DNA from: CAZAGT01 sp964484515 | GTDB lineage: Bacteria; Desulfobacterota; DSM-4660; Desulfatiglandales; HGW-15 | Direction of reading: 5' to 3' | Assembly (NCBI GenBank): GCA_964484515.1 | Contig: CAZAGT010000090.1 | Coordinates: forward strand, 1-15,709 | DNA: 15,709 nucleotides | Shown: positions 1 through 7,772 of the stretch, one piece after another | Layout of the letters: each line of letters opens with the position of its first letter | Position numbering within the stretch: position 1 is the first letter of the stretch | The notes under the pieces: model-generated | The model's input: only the letters and a program-made list of their open reading frames with translations | What the model was told of the DNA's origin: nothing | Database searches by the model: none | Translations under genes and position numbers: made by a program

Positions 1-607
1 GGCCAATAATGATGTTCCTGAGGCTCTGGGCGCAGAAGTCGATGATCCAGCCCATCTCTACCCGGGTAGGATTGACGTCGAGTCTCTTCATCCGAGTGAG
101 CCGTTTGAGTTGTTCGTCCGTGTAGTTGCGCTCGTGTTGCATCCGGGCGGTCAGAGCGACCATGGCCAGGTTGTGTGCATTCATGATGTCATTGATGTCG
201 CCGGTCAGACCCATCGAGAACTCGGTCATCGGTATCAGCAGCGCATTGCCTCCACCGGCCGCGGTCCCCTTGATATTCATGGTGGGGCCGCCGGATGGTT
301 GCCGGAGTGCACCGCCCACGTTCAGGCCGAGTTTGCCCATCCCTTCCATCAAGCCGACCGAGGTCGTGCTCTTCCCTTCGCCCAAGGGGGTCGGCGTGAT
401 CGCGGTGACCTCGATATACTTGCCGTCTCTCTTTTTCTCGAGACGGTTCATGATCTTCATGAAATCGAGCTTGGCGAGCCGCCCGTAGGGCATGAGCTCG
501 TCCTTCTGCAATCCCATCCGCTCGCGCCATTCCTCCGGGCTCGGCATCTTCTTCTCCGCGGCTTCCGAGATTTGCCAATCCTTCATCTTGACTGCATCGT
601 AGGCCAT
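1..607 (-). CDS. fhs: Formate--tetrahydrofolate ligase, N-terminal part (3' end outside window)
   Basis: ATP-dependent joining of formate to tetrahydrofolate to give 10-formyl-THF, a cytoplasmic C1 step used in folate metabolism and in the methyl branch of the Wood-Ljungdahl pathway. Only the first 202 residues are in the window; the frame runs open through base 1. The P-loop TPTPLGEGKSTT is at residues 71-82, followed by the family blocks LRQPSGGPTMNIKG (101-114), LTGDIND (134-140) and NAHNLAMVAL (143-152). The roughly 60-residue N-terminus before the P-loop (ending YGRLAKLDF...) and the NYTDEQL stretch are typical of the long form I associate with syntrophic and sulfate-reducing bacteria. 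The start is the ATG at 605-607, preceded by AGGAGGATGGAGGAT, a very strong ribosome site. It diverges from proC. Whether it serves autotrophy cannot be judged from one gene. Confidence 0.95.
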   Translation of the reverse strand, partial: MAYDAVKMKDWQISEAAEKKMPSPEEWRERMGLQKDELMPYGRLAKLDFMKIMNRLEKKRDGKYIEVTAITPTPLGEGKSTTSVGLMEGMGKLGLNVGGALRQPSGGPTMNIKGTAAGGGNALLIPMTEFSMGLTGDINDIMNAHNLAMVALTARMQHERNYTDEQLKRLTRMKRLDVNPTRVEMGWIIDFCAQSLRNIIIG

Positions 608-1048
608 ATCCTCCATCCTCCTCATTCAAATGTTTAGTGATCGTTTTAGGAATCCGAAAAAGCGGTAAACCCGCCCCGGCGCCCTTCTCCCGGATTTGAG
701 CAAGATGTCCCTATCAAAAAAAGGAAGGGGCGTCAACCTCTAACGTCTCAGTTTTCTCCTCCAGAGAGCTCGGGACGATCCTCTCGATGGGCGCCTTGCC
801 GGACGGCTTAAGATGGGCCCAATCCCGCGTACGGAAACCCCGACATGGCCTCCCGCCTTGCGTAAGACGCCTAGATCCTGTATTTCTTCCTAAACGTCAC
901 GAATCGTGTCTACGGAAAGAAGACTTTTTAAACCAGAGGTGATGGGGTTTTCCGAGGGCCTTACGAGACTGTCGAAAGACGAGCTACAAAGAGGCTGATT
1001 GAAAACGCCGCAGATGGGCGTTTCCGACAGCCTCTGCAGGAGGAGAGC
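608..1048. other. Divergent intergenic region fhs/proC
   Basis: This 441-nt stretch holds no convincing gene. It should contain the leftward fhs promoter and the rightward proC promoter, but I see no clear -35/-10 pair for either. An A-run lies near 716-722. The last 60 nt form the hairpin described separately. Short open frames here, including one antisense to the proC start, have no ribosome site and no recognisable content. Confidence 0.6.
991..1034. repeat. REP-like imperfect hairpin in the proC leader
   Basis: The left arm (991-1009) and right arm (1016-1034) pair as GAGGCTG/CAGCCTC and AAACGCC/GGCGTTT around a small asymmetric internal loop, with a loop of about 7 nt. A related sequence, GAGACTGTCGAAAGACG (965-981), precedes it. 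There is no T-run, so it is not a normal terminator. It ends only 3 nt before the proC Shine-Dalgarno AGGAGGA (1038-1044). It could be a REP-type repeat or a structure that affects proC translation. Copy number elsewhere is unknown. Confidence 0.6.
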
Positions 1049-1864
1049 ATGGCAGAGGATATCATCGGATTCATCGGTGCCGGTAATATGGGGACGGCCC
1101 TGGTCAGGGGGTTGATCGAGAGCGGCGTAACCGGCACGGAACAGTTGCGCGCTTCAGACATTCATGACGAAAGACTAAACGAGCTCTCGGCCAGGTTTGG
1201 ATTGCGCGTTTATTCCAGTAATCAGGCATTGGCACAGGAGTGCACCGTTATCGTGCTCGCCGTGAAACCTCAGAACATGAGGGCGGTGCTGGAAGACATC
1301 AGGGAAGAAGTCCGCGACGATCATCTCTTGATCTCTATCGCGGCCGGCACACCTCTCAAGATGATCCGTGAAGTCATTGGTCGTGATGTCGCCGCCATCA
1401 GGGTGATGCCCAATACGCCGGCGCTCATTCAAAGGGGGATCAGCGCCTTGGCATCGGGCGGAAAGGCCACAGCCGGTGATTTGGAAAAGGCCCGCAAGAT
1501 CTTTGATGCCGTCGGCACGACCGTCATTGTAACAGAGGAGATGATGGATGCAGTGACCGCCCTTTCAGGGAGCGGACCGGGCTACGTCTTCAAACTCATG
1601 GAATGCTTCGTGAGTGCTGGTGAAAAGGTGGGATTTGATCAGACGACGGCCCTCCAATTGGTGATCCAGACGTTCCTCGGAGCATCGCACTTGGCGGCTG
1701 AGTCAGACAGGAGCCTCAGCGACTTGCGTGAGATGGTGACCTCGCCAGGCGGGACGACGTCGGCCGGCTTGGCGGTCATGGATGACCGAGGGTTAGCCGC
1801 TGTTCTGGAGGAGGTGGTTGCAGTCGCCTGCAGGCGCTCGATTGAACTAGGCAAGAAGCAATAG
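1049..1864 (+). CDS. proC: Pyrroline-5-carboxylate reductase
   Basis: Catalyses the last step of proline synthesis, NAD(P)H-dependent reduction of 1-pyrroline-5-carboxylate to proline, in the cytoplasm. The 271 residues match the usual family length. The N-terminal Rossmann fold carries GFIGAGNMG (7-15) and the dinucleotide-side AVKPQN block. The mid-protein VMPNTPA motif and the C-terminal helical dimerisation domain with TALSGSGPGYVF and VTSPGGTTSAGL are all present and intact. The ATG at 1049 follows AGGAGGA at a normal distance. It stands alone: fhs diverges upstream and the downstream hydrolase gene converges with only 49 nt between the stop codons. The adjacent upstream hairpin may influence its translation. 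Confidence 0.97.
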   Translation: MAEDIIGFIGAGNMGTALVRGLIESGVTGTEQLRASDIHDERLNELSARFGLRVYSSNQALAQECTVIVLAVKPQNMRAVLEDIREEVRDDHLLISIAAGTPLKMIREVIGRDVAAIRVMPNTPALIQRGISALASGGKATAGDLEKARKIFDAVGTTVIVTEEMMDAVTALSGSGPGYVFKLMECFVSAGEKVGFDQTTALQLVIQTFLGASHLAAESDRSLSDLREMVTSPGGTTSAGLAVMDDRGLAAVLEEVVAVACRRSIELGKKQ

Positions 1865-1913
1865 AGGGCGCTGTATATCTCTCGATCCTGGCTTCGTGTA
1901 AGATAAGATCCTC

Positions 1914-2744
1914 TTAGGACCCGACGTCCTTGACAAAGGTCGCTACTCGATTGAAGTACGTCTCTCCGCCCACAGGATAGGTATCGTTGTGGCCGGCACC
2001 GCGGATGCGATAGAAGTTCTTAGGGCCTTTGGCAGCGTCGAACAGTCTTTGCCCCATGGCAAAGGGGACGATCTGGTCTTGATCGCCGTGTATGATTAGC
2101 TTCGGGGTTTGGAGCCGAGACACTCTTGTGAGATTGTCGTAATTGGCTGGCATGAAAGGCGATAGAGGCTTGAAGAGCAGCATGGCTTTGGCCATATCCT
2201 TGGTCGAGGTAAACGCACTTTCCAAGATGATGGAGCGAATCTCTTTTTGCAGGGCTATTTCAACGGCAACCGCGGCACCAAGGGAACGGCCGAAGACAAC
2301 GATGTTGCTTGGAGATATTTGCTCCCCTCGAACCAAGTAGTCGTAGGCGGCCAACCCATCCAGGTAGATCCCTTTTTCTGAAGGCCTTCCCTCGCTCCTG
2401 CCATACCCTCGGTAATCGAAGATAAAGACTTGGATGTCCTCTTCCACGAGTCGCGCTACGTTATCGAGGCGGTGCGAGATGTTGCCGGCATTCCCGTGGC
2501 AAAAGAGGATAACCGGCCCATCATGCTGTAGCGGGAAGAACCATCCATGTAGTTTGATCCCATCTTCTGCGCTGAAATAGACATCTTTATAATTCAGGTC
2601 CCAATTCTCCGGCTTCGAGTCAAGAGAAGTTTGCGGGAAGAAGACGAAGAAATTTTCAATCCAGGGATAGAACAGAAAGAAAGACAGGATCAGCGCAAGG
2701 ATGATCCCAACCGGGAACAACCATTTGAGAACTATCTGTAACAT
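1914..2744 (-). CDS. Membrane-anchored alpha/beta hydrolase (ABHD13/17, Bem46-like)
   Basis: Serine hydrolase of 276 residues, probably anchored in the cytoplasmic membrane; the substrate is unknown. Residues 5-27 form one hydrophobic segment. The hydrolase fold follows: oxyanion-type FCHGNAGN (81-88), FDYRGYGRSEG (109-119), nucleophile elbow GRSLG with Ser154, catalytic Asp223 in HGDQDQIVP, and His252 in GAGHND. This order and spacing are those of the Bem46/ABHD17 group (in eukaryotes some are protein depalmitoylases, which does not fix the role here). It lies 43 nt behind the TGS GTPase gene on the same strand and is probably co-transcribed with it. The ATG at 2744 has only a weak, distant GGGGAG upstream; no in-frame alternative start is near. 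Confidence 0.88.
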   Translation of the reverse strand: MLQIVLKWLFPVGIILALILSFFLFYPWIENFFVFFPQTSLDSKPENWDLNYKDVYFSAEDGIKLHGWFFPLQHDGPVILFCHGNAGNISHRLDNVARLVEEDIQVFIFDYRGYGRSEGRPSEKGIYLDGLAAYDYLVRGEQISPSNIVVFGRSLGAAVAVEIALQKEIRSIILESAFTSTKDMAKAMLLFKPLSPFMPANYDNLTRVSRLQTPKLIIHGDQDQIVPFAMGQRLFDAAKGPKNFYRIRGAGHNDTYPVGGETYFNRVATFVKDVGS

Positions 2745-2787
2745 GGGCTCAACGCCGTCACTCCCCGTAATTTCGAGCGCTCACCTC

Positions 2788-3774
2788 TCAGATATGCAGT
2801 TCTACGATGTCACCCTCTTGAAGGATGTAGTCACGCTGTGCCATCTGCCCATCAAAAACCGCCTTTCCCCAGATTTTGGCGTACTTCATTTTTTCAGCAA
2901 AGTCCTTGTGGATCTTGTTCGCCAATATTTCCAGGCTGCTCTCCTTCGGAAGCACAAAGGGTGTATTTAGATCAGGCTCTTTTCCGGGCGACTTGGTGTA
3001 GACCCGGATGATGTTGGCAGTCCTGTAAAGCTTTTCCAGCAAGGCCTCGAGGTTACGCCTCGCGAGGGTTGAGATCGGCATGCGGGGAAGCACCGTCTCG
3101 GATAATTCTAGAAACACCTGATAGTCCTCCTCTTCACCGGGCCCATCCACCTTGTTGACTACGACGAGCGTCTTCTTCACGAAGGGCGGTTTCTTGAGGT
3201 CCTCCGAGATGGCAATCCCTTCCGGGTAGATCCTCCACTCGGCAAGGCTCCTGATCGTGTCGTCGACCTGTTGGAGGGGATCCGCATGGATGTCCACCAG
3301 GACGATCAAGATATCGATCCGTCGCAGCAAGTCGCCGAGCAAGGGTTCCACGTATTCTCCGCCCAGGGGCGGCGTATCCAGAATCTGGAACTGGATGTTT
3401 TCGAACGGGGCCATGCCCGGAGTCGGCTTCCAGGTGGAATGGGGAAAGTCGGCCACCTCCGGATTCGCATTGGTCAAAGCAGCAATCAAGGAGGATTTAC
3501 CCACATTGGGAGGCCCGACGACCGCGATTTGGGCTGCACCCTCCCGCTCGATAGAATAAGCCGTTTCGCGTCGTGAAATCCCTTTTTTCTGATGAGACTG
3601 AGTTCTTAGCTTGGATATCCTACGCCGCAGATCCGCCCGGAGCTTATCTGTGCCCTTGTGCTTAGGCATAATCGTCAGCATCTCTTCGAGATGCTCAATC
3701 TTTGTCTCCGGGGTCTTGGCTTCGCGGTAGCGCTTCTCTGCTTCGAAATAATCAGGAGGTAGGTTAGCCGGCAT
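2788..3774 (-). CDS. Drg/Obg-related GTPase with C-terminal TGS domain
   Basis: A 328-residue P-loop GTPase of the TRAFAC class. A charged helical N-terminus (1-75) with many Glu, Lys and Arg residues resembles the helical leader of DRG proteins. The G domain has G1 GPPNVGKS (87-94), G3 DTPP (133-136; DxPP in place of the common DxPG), and G4 NKVD (207-210). The last 70 residues end as a TGS domain (FVLPKESSLEILANKIHKDF ... GDIVELHI). DRG proteins act with ribosomes in archaea and eukaryotes; bacterial members of this type are much less studied, so a ribosome-linked role is inference. The start ATG at 3774 has AGAGGGA about 10 nt upstream. It is probably the first gene of an operon with the downstream hydrolase and diverges from the PPOX-type gene. 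Confidence 0.88.
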   Translation of the reverse strand: MPANLPPDYFEAEKRYREAKTPETKIEHLEEMLTIMPKHKGTDKLRADLRRRISKLRTQSHQKKGISRRETAYSIEREGAAQIAVVGPPNVGKSSLIAALTNANPEVADFPHSTWKPTPGMAPFENIQFQILDTPPLGGEYVEPLLGDLLRRIDILIVLVDIHADPLQQVDDTIRSLAEWRIYPEGIAISEDLKKPPFVKKTLVVVNKVDGPGEEEDYQVFLELSETVLPRMPISTLARRNLEALLEKLYRTANIIRVYTKSPGKEPDLNTPFVLPKESSLEILANKIHKDFAEKMKYAKIWGKAVFDGQMAQRDYILQEGDIVELHI

Positions 3775-3982
3775 TTCCGCTTATCCCTCTACGCCCATCC
3801 TTGCTATCACTCATCACGATAAACGGTGTGCTTTTTGGGGGAGCATATCATTATTGTTGGCAGTCGACAACGGACAACCCCAATTTGGCGTTATTGTATC
3901 ACGAGGGAATATTTTGAAGGCGACCGTGAACACGTAGCACCCACTCCGATGCCGTCTCACCAAACAGGCTTCGCTCTCAGGC

Positions 3983-4010
3983 TTGAAATAACCCCCTTGA
4001 GCATTAGATT
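3983..4010 (+). promoter_or_regulatory. Possible sigma-70 type promoter for the PPOX-type gene
   Basis: TTGAAA (3983-3988) and TAGATT (4005-4010) are 16 nt apart and lie 40 nt before the next start codon. The match to TTGACA/TATAAT is only partial. The rest of the 275-nt divergent region (3775-4049) shows nothing else convincing; a leftward promoter for the GTPase gene must lie in it but is not clear. Confidence 0.3.
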
Positions 4011-4049
4011 AGACACCAAGTTGGATCAAAGGCGGAAAAGGAGGATCAA

Positions 4050-4451
4050 ATGGATATACGGGCCTATTTTGAAGATGCCAAAGGCGTCGGATGCATATCA
4101 ACAGCGGATGCCGACGGGAAGGTAGACGTCGCGATTTATAGAAAGCCCCACTTCATGGACGATGACACGGTCGCATTTATCATGGCCGATCGGTTGACCC
4201 ACCACAATCTTCAGTCCAACAACCATGCCGCCTATCTTTTCAAGGAAGACGGTCCGGGTTACAGAGGTGTTCGGCTTTTTCTCACGAAGACCCGAGAAGA
4301 ACAGGACAGCGATCTGCTCTATTCGATCCGGAGCAAACGGTACCCTTCGAAGAAGGAGGAAGGGAATCCTCGTTTTCTTGTCTTCTTCAAGATTGATAAA
4401 GTCCTACCGCTCATCGGAGCGGGTGAAGAGACGGAAGAAGAGGAAGAGTAA
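4050..4451 (+). CDS. Pyridoxamine 5'-phosphate oxidase-family (split-barrel, flavin-fold) protein
   Basis: A small cytoplasmic protein of 133 residues with the PPOX split-barrel pattern: an N-terminal helix (DIRAYFEDAKGVG), then strands such as GCISTADADGKVDVAIYRKPHF and TVAFIMADRLTHHNLQSNNHAAYLF. These correspond to the flavin-binding half-barrel seen in FMN/F420-binding stress and oxidoreductase proteins. The short length fits the single-domain members rather than true PdxH, so its substrate is unknown. It ends in a run of acidic residues (EETEEEEE), an unusual tail. The ATG at 4050 is preceded by AAAAGGAGG, an excellent ribosome site. It is monocistronic, converging on the NadM-like gene with 41 nt between them. 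Confidence 0.82.
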   Translation: MDIRAYFEDAKGVGCISTADADGKVDVAIYRKPHFMDDDTVAFIMADRLTHHNLQSNNHAAYLFKEDGPGYRGVRLFLTKTREEQDSDLLYSIRSKRYPSKKEEGNPRFLVFFKIDKVLPLIGAGEETEEEEE

Positions 4452-4492
4452 ACGGCGACTTCCTAAGCTACCTATGGAGGAGCGAAGTGTGT

Positions 4493-5056
4493 CTACGTAG
4501 GTATATGAGAGAGGTCTTTTAATCGTTCCGGGATTCCCCATTCTATCATGAGGCTGCGGGTGCTTGGGGGCACCAGTTTGTCCCATGAATTCCCCGCTAT
4601 CATTTTGGTTCGGATATCGGCCGCGCTAAGGCCCTTTTCGCGAACTGGCCGCTCCCAGAGGACTTCCGTCCTCAGTCCCAGGGACTTGAACTGCTTGAGT
4701 TTTTTTCGACCCCAATCGTCGTAGATCGTCAGGTAAAACGTGGCATCCAAAGGAACATAGTGGCGATAGAGGTCGGGTAGATTAATGGGGAAGGGGACCA
4801 CTGCAAATTCAGCGGAGGAGAGTCCTGCCTCGATCAGGGCGGCTTCTACGATAAGGTAGCGTTCATAATAGCTGAGCGGATTTGATACAGGATCGCTCCG
4901 TTGCGGATCCGCCGAGTCGGGCTTGGTGAGTGTTGGATCCGGATTTGTGATCCCGACCACCAAGTAACGACATCGGGCCTTGCCTGCCAGGAGATATCGG
5001 AGGTGATCGTTGTGCAATACCTGAAACCGGCCGTGAATGACGCCTGTTTCCGTCAT
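4493..5056 (-). CDS. NadM-like nicotinamide/nicotinate-nucleotide adenylyltransferase family protein
   Basis: A 187-residue HIGH-type nucleotidyltransferase. GRFQVLHNDH (9-18) fits the GRFQPxHxGH motif of NadM-type NMN adenylyltransferases, and LSAADIR (143-149) followed by GNSWDKLVPPST matches the ISxTxxR/WxxLVPxxV region near the C-terminus. The likely reaction is NMN or NaMN plus ATP to NAD or NaAD, in the cytoplasm. The second motif is HNDH, with Asp replacing the usual Gly before the second His, and about 50 residues between motifs (NPDPTLTKPDSADPQRSDP...) look family-specific, so the exact substrate is uncertain. I chose the ATG at 5056, which follows GGGAGGT by 8 nt, over an upstream in-frame ATG at 5083 lacking a ribosome site. 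The gene is tail-to-tail with the PPOX-type gene. Confidence 0.82.
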   Translation of the reverse strand: MTETGVIHGRFQVLHNDHLRYLLAGKARCRYLVVGITNPDPTLTKPDSADPQRSDPVSNPLSYYERYLIVEAALIEAGLSSAEFAVVPFPINLPDLYRHYVPLDATFYLTIYDDWGRKKLKQFKSLGLRTEVLWERPVREKGLSAADIRTKMIAGNSWDKLVPPSTRSLMIEWGIPERLKDLSHIPT

Positions 5057-5359
5057 CTGACTATACCTCCCACGATACAGCAAGTGTAATTCTCAGGCCG
5101 CGGCCTGGCGACGTCGTTAAAGCCGTAATCGTTCACAGGTTCAGAGTTAGCTTTTTGTCAGTCCATGAGTCCATAGACGTTGCGAGTTAGCTCTCGGGTC
5201 AACGACCATGGCTAAATGAATGCCCTCAGATCGTTCTTTTCTCGTACCTACTCCACTCAGATATTACGAATTCACGCTGGGATTCAGATTTGCGATGAGA
5301 GGCGACAACCTCTGAACACTGAACCTTTGAACGGCTATTTGAAACCCTTTGAGCCATTC
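5057..5359. other. Divergent intergenic region NadM-like/mutY
   Basis: About 300 nt without a recognisable gene. It holds a perfect 14-bp palindrome (listed separately), two copies of GAGTTAGCT at 5144-5152 and 5184-5192, two copies of GTCCAT (5161-5166, 5170-5175), and a small tandem-like CTGAAC/ACTGAAC/TTTGAAC cluster near 5312-5331. The frame of mutY is open back to 5216, but that stretch has no family similarity. Confidence 0.5.
5094..5107. repeat. Perfect 14-bp palindrome
   Basis: CAGGCCGCGGCCTG is fully self-complementary and lies 38 nt upstream of the NadM-like start codon. It could be an operator for the divergent pair. No second copy is seen nearby, and no run of T follows, so it is not a terminator. 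Confidence 0.45.
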
Positions 5360-6472
5360 ATGACCATACTCCATTCGAGTCAAGACCCGCAACGCACTTC
5401 GAGTCAAATCACCAGCCGCACCTTGAGGTGGTACAAAGTCCACAAGCGGGATCTCCCCTGGCGTAACACCCAGAATCCCTATTTTATCTGGATTGCCGAG
5501 GTGATGCTGCAGCAAACCCAGGTGGAAACCGTAATTCCATATTACCATCGCTTCCTGGCTCGGTTTCCCACCGTCAAGGCGCTGGCCGACGCTTTACTTC
5601 AAGACGTGCTCAAGGTCTGGGAGAACATGGGATATTACGGCAGGGCCCGCCATCTGCACGCAGCTGCGCAGGAGATCGTGGATGAAAAGGAAGGCGAAAT
5701 CCCGAGTACATGGGAAGAGCTCATCCGGCTGCCGGGAGTCGGGGCCTACACGGCCGGGGCCATCCTGAGCTTCGCCTTTGGTGAACGGGTACCGGCGGTG
5801 GACGGCAACGTACGCCGGGTCCTGTGCCGTCTCTTCTTGATTCAAGAAACCCTTGATCGTGTTCAAACTCAACATCGTATCTTCAAGCTGGCCGCATCGC
5901 TCGTTCCTAGGAAGGCTCCAGGCAGCTTCAATCAAGGCCTCATGGACCTAGGTTCGGCAGTATGTAGACCGCGAAACCCTTCCTGCGGCACCTGTCCACT
6001 ACGCAGCCTTTGTCTAGCCTTTTCTGCGGGGGTACAGAATGAGCTACCCGCGAGGACGAAACGCAAGGCCTTGCCCGAGAAAGAGATGTTCGCCGCAATC
6101 GTTCGTGACCGCAAGGGGCGGCTATTGATCGTGGAGCGACCGCCCAGTGGTCTCCTGGGAGGTCTCTGGAAGTTTCCCGGAGGAGAGAAGAGATCAAAGG
6201 AAACTACCGTGGAGGCCTTGAGGCGGACGGTCAAAGAGGAGACCGGAATTGGAGTGCGGGTTGGACGGCGGGTCGCCATGGTGGATCACGCCTATAGCCA
6301 CTTTCGAATGACTCTGCAGGCCTTTCGCTGTTCGCGGCATCCCGCGAATCGCGGCGAGCCGATCTCAGATAAGATCCGCTGGGTATCTCCCCGCTCATTG
6401 CACAAGTTCCCGTTCTCCCGGGCCGACCAAAAGATTCTCGAGGCTATAGGGATCGTGGCACCTAAATCGTAA
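5360..6472 (+). CDS. mutY: A/G-specific adenine glycosylase
   Basis: Removes adenine mispaired with 8-oxoguanine (base excision repair). With the ATG at 5360 the protein has 370 residues, a normal MutY length. Catalytic Glu47 is in IAEVMLQQTQVETVIPYY; the helix-hairpin-helix is LPGVGAYTAGAI (124-135) with Tyr130; Asp148 lies in VDGNVRRVL; the 4Fe-4S ligands are Cys202, 209, 212 and 218 (C-x6-C-x2-C-x5-C). The C-terminal NUDIX-like domain (about 243-365) contains KFPGG and a YSHF (312-315) equivalent of the FSH loop that reads 8-oxoG. An upstream in-frame ATG at 5216 would add 48 unrelated residues. Neither ATG has a clear ribosome site, so the start is uncertain. Its stop overlaps the convergent PLP decarboxylase gene by 11 nt. 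Confidence 0.95.
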   Translation: MTILHSSQDPQRTSSQITSRTLRWYKVHKRDLPWRNTQNPYFIWIAEVMLQQTQVETVIPYYHRFLARFPTVKALADALLQDVLKVWENMGYYGRARHLHAAAQEIVDEKEGEIPSTWEELIRLPGVGAYTAGAILSFAFGERVPAVDGNVRRVLCRLFLIQETLDRVQTQHRIFKLAASLVPRKAPGSFNQGLMDLGSAVCRPRNPSCGTCPLRSLCLAFSAGVQNELPARTKRKALPEKEMFAAIVRDRKGRLLIVERPPSGLLGGLWKFPGGEKRSKETTVEALRRTVKEETGIGVRVGRRVAMVDHAYSHFRMTLQAFRCSRHPANRGEPISDKIRWVSPRSLHKFPFSRADQKILEAIGIVAPKS

Positions 6473-7766
6473 CCACAAAGGGCAGAGGTTTGATGAAATC
6501 CTGACGAAGACTGTAGGTGTAAGCGCCTTGGGCTGGGATCATGAGGATATCTCCAGGTAGAATGCCGTCCCCCCAGTAGGTATCCCCCCAAACATCATGG
6601 GGCGTGCACAGAGATCCCTGGATATGGCAGACTCTCTCCTGAAGGGCCGGCCTGGTTAAGTTCAGGATGGGTGAATAATCGGTCTCGAAACGCTCCCAGC
6701 CGATCGCATTGGTACCTGCATCGGTGATGACCAAATCATCCGCCTTCTTGTCCACCACCGTTATGAACAAGTGCATTGCATCGTTACAAATCCACCGACC
6801 GGGTTCCAAACAGATCCGGCAAGGAAAAATCTGCGCGAGATGCTTTTTGATCGCAGCGCCAAGTTCGTCGGCGAATATTTCGATGGGTGTTGCCGGCAGC
6901 CGAAAGTGGATGTGCGGTGGACCAGCGTTTTGCCCCAGGGCCTTTCGGATCATGCCGGCCGGTGTCCCTTCGGCCCGAAGCCATTCGCCGTGTTCAGGCC
7001 AATAACCCCCACCGATATCAATGAACCCAATCTGTTTCCTGACCGGATTGGGGAGATCGGCGATAACGAGGCCGAGATGCTCGATAACCTTGATCTGGGA
7101 CTCGGGAGATAAGTTCCAGCTGGTATGGAATTGGAGCCCCTCGAGCCGGATATGGGGGCACCGGTGGGCTGCACGCCAAAATTCGCGCAACGCGGTCGGT
7201 GCGATACCGAATTTGCGCCAAAGACCCCCGGAGTCGGTTCTCAGTCGAACCCCCGCCCGGATAGTACGGTGATGTTCCGCAGCTATCTTCGCGAGTCGTT
7301 GCAACTCCCCGAAACTGTCGATAAGGACGACGACGCAATGGCCGTGCATCAGGGCCAATTCCAGCTCTCCATCCGTCTTCCCGGGCCCACTGAAAATGAT
7401 GTCACGGGCACCCAGGTCCAAGGCCATTTCAAGTTCAAGGCCGCTTGAAACGTCCAAGCCATAGTCCGATTCGAGGAGTGTCTTGGCAACAGCCGGATGG
7501 TTGTTGCTTTTGAGCGCGAAGTAGAACGCGGGCTGCGGCAGCGCGCGCGAAAATGCCCGCCGGAACTGCCCAGCCTTTTCCTGCAGCACGGACGACTCCA
7601 GAATATAGAGGGGAGGCGTATGCTTTTCGAACACCACGTCGTAACGGTCCCTGCGATCGAGATATTGCTGGACAAAGCCCCGGAGTTCCTCCGATGGGAG
7701 CAAGGGGGTCGTTTGCATGAGGATCGTATGGAAATCAGAGGGGGTGGTTGGGTCTTCGGAAATCAT
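6462..7766 (-). CDS. Fold type III PLP-dependent decarboxylase (diaminopimelate/ornithine decarboxylase family)
   Basis: A 434-residue alanine-racemase-fold decarboxylase. Schiff-base Lys86 is in FYFALKSNNHP; LEGLQFHTSW holds His214; phosphate-binding glycines are IGGGY (251-255) and EPGR (321-324); Cys387 in GSLCTPHDVWGD is the catalytic Cys supplied across the dimer. The family decarboxylates D-amino-acid ends (LysA) or L-ornithine, lysine, arginine or carboxyspermidine. The specificity loop differs from ordinary LysA and the gene is not near lysine genes, so I do not call it lysA. It is the last gene of the leftward operon, 6 nt behind the ATP-grasp gene. The ATG at 7766 has GAGG about 14 nt upstream, a weak site that suggests translational coupling. 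Its 3' end overlaps mutY by 11 nt. Confidence 0.88.
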   Translation of the reverse strand: MISEDPTTPSDFHTILMQTTPLLPSEELRGFVQQYLDRRDRYDVVFEKHTPPLYILESSVLQEKAGQFRRAFSRALPQPAFYFALKSNNHPAVAKTLLESDYGLDVSSGLELEMALDLGARDIIFSGPGKTDGELELALMHGHCVVVLIDSFGELQRLAKIAAEHHRTIRAGVRLRTDSGGLWRKFGIAPTALREFWRAAHRCPHIRLEGLQFHTSWNLSPESQIKVIEHLGLVIADLPNPVRKQIGFIDIGGGYWPEHGEWLRAEGTPAGMIRKALGQNAGPPHIHFRLPATPIEIFADELGAAIKKHLAQIFPCRICLEPGRWICNDAMHLFITVVDKKADDLVITDAGTNAIGWERFETDYSPILNLTRPALQERVCHIQGSLCTPHDVWGDTYWGDGILPGDILMIPAQGAYTYSLRQDFIKPLPFVVTI

Positions 7767-7772
7767 GTCATG

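Noticed and set aside
110..637. Rightward open frame of 175 codons and a leftward 146-codon frame in the same region
   Set aside because: Both are out-of-frame shadows of fhs, whose own frame contains the P-loop and family blocks and a strong ribosome site.
1230..1243. TGGCACAGGAGTGC as a second sigma-54 promoter
   Set aside because: The GG-to-GC spacing is 9 rather than 10 nt and it lies inside proC.
3826..4125. Rightward 99-codon frame before the PPOX-type gene
   Set aside because: No ribosome site or family similarity; it overlaps the PPOX-type gene in another frame, which has an excellent ribosome site.
5216..5359. Longer N-terminus for MutY
   Set aside because: 48 extra residues with no MutY similarity, no ribosome site, and encoded by a repeat-like intergenic stretch.
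6462..7766. Naming the PLP decarboxylase lysA
   Set aside because: Fold and catalytic residues fit, but the context is not lysine synthesis and the family includes several specificities.
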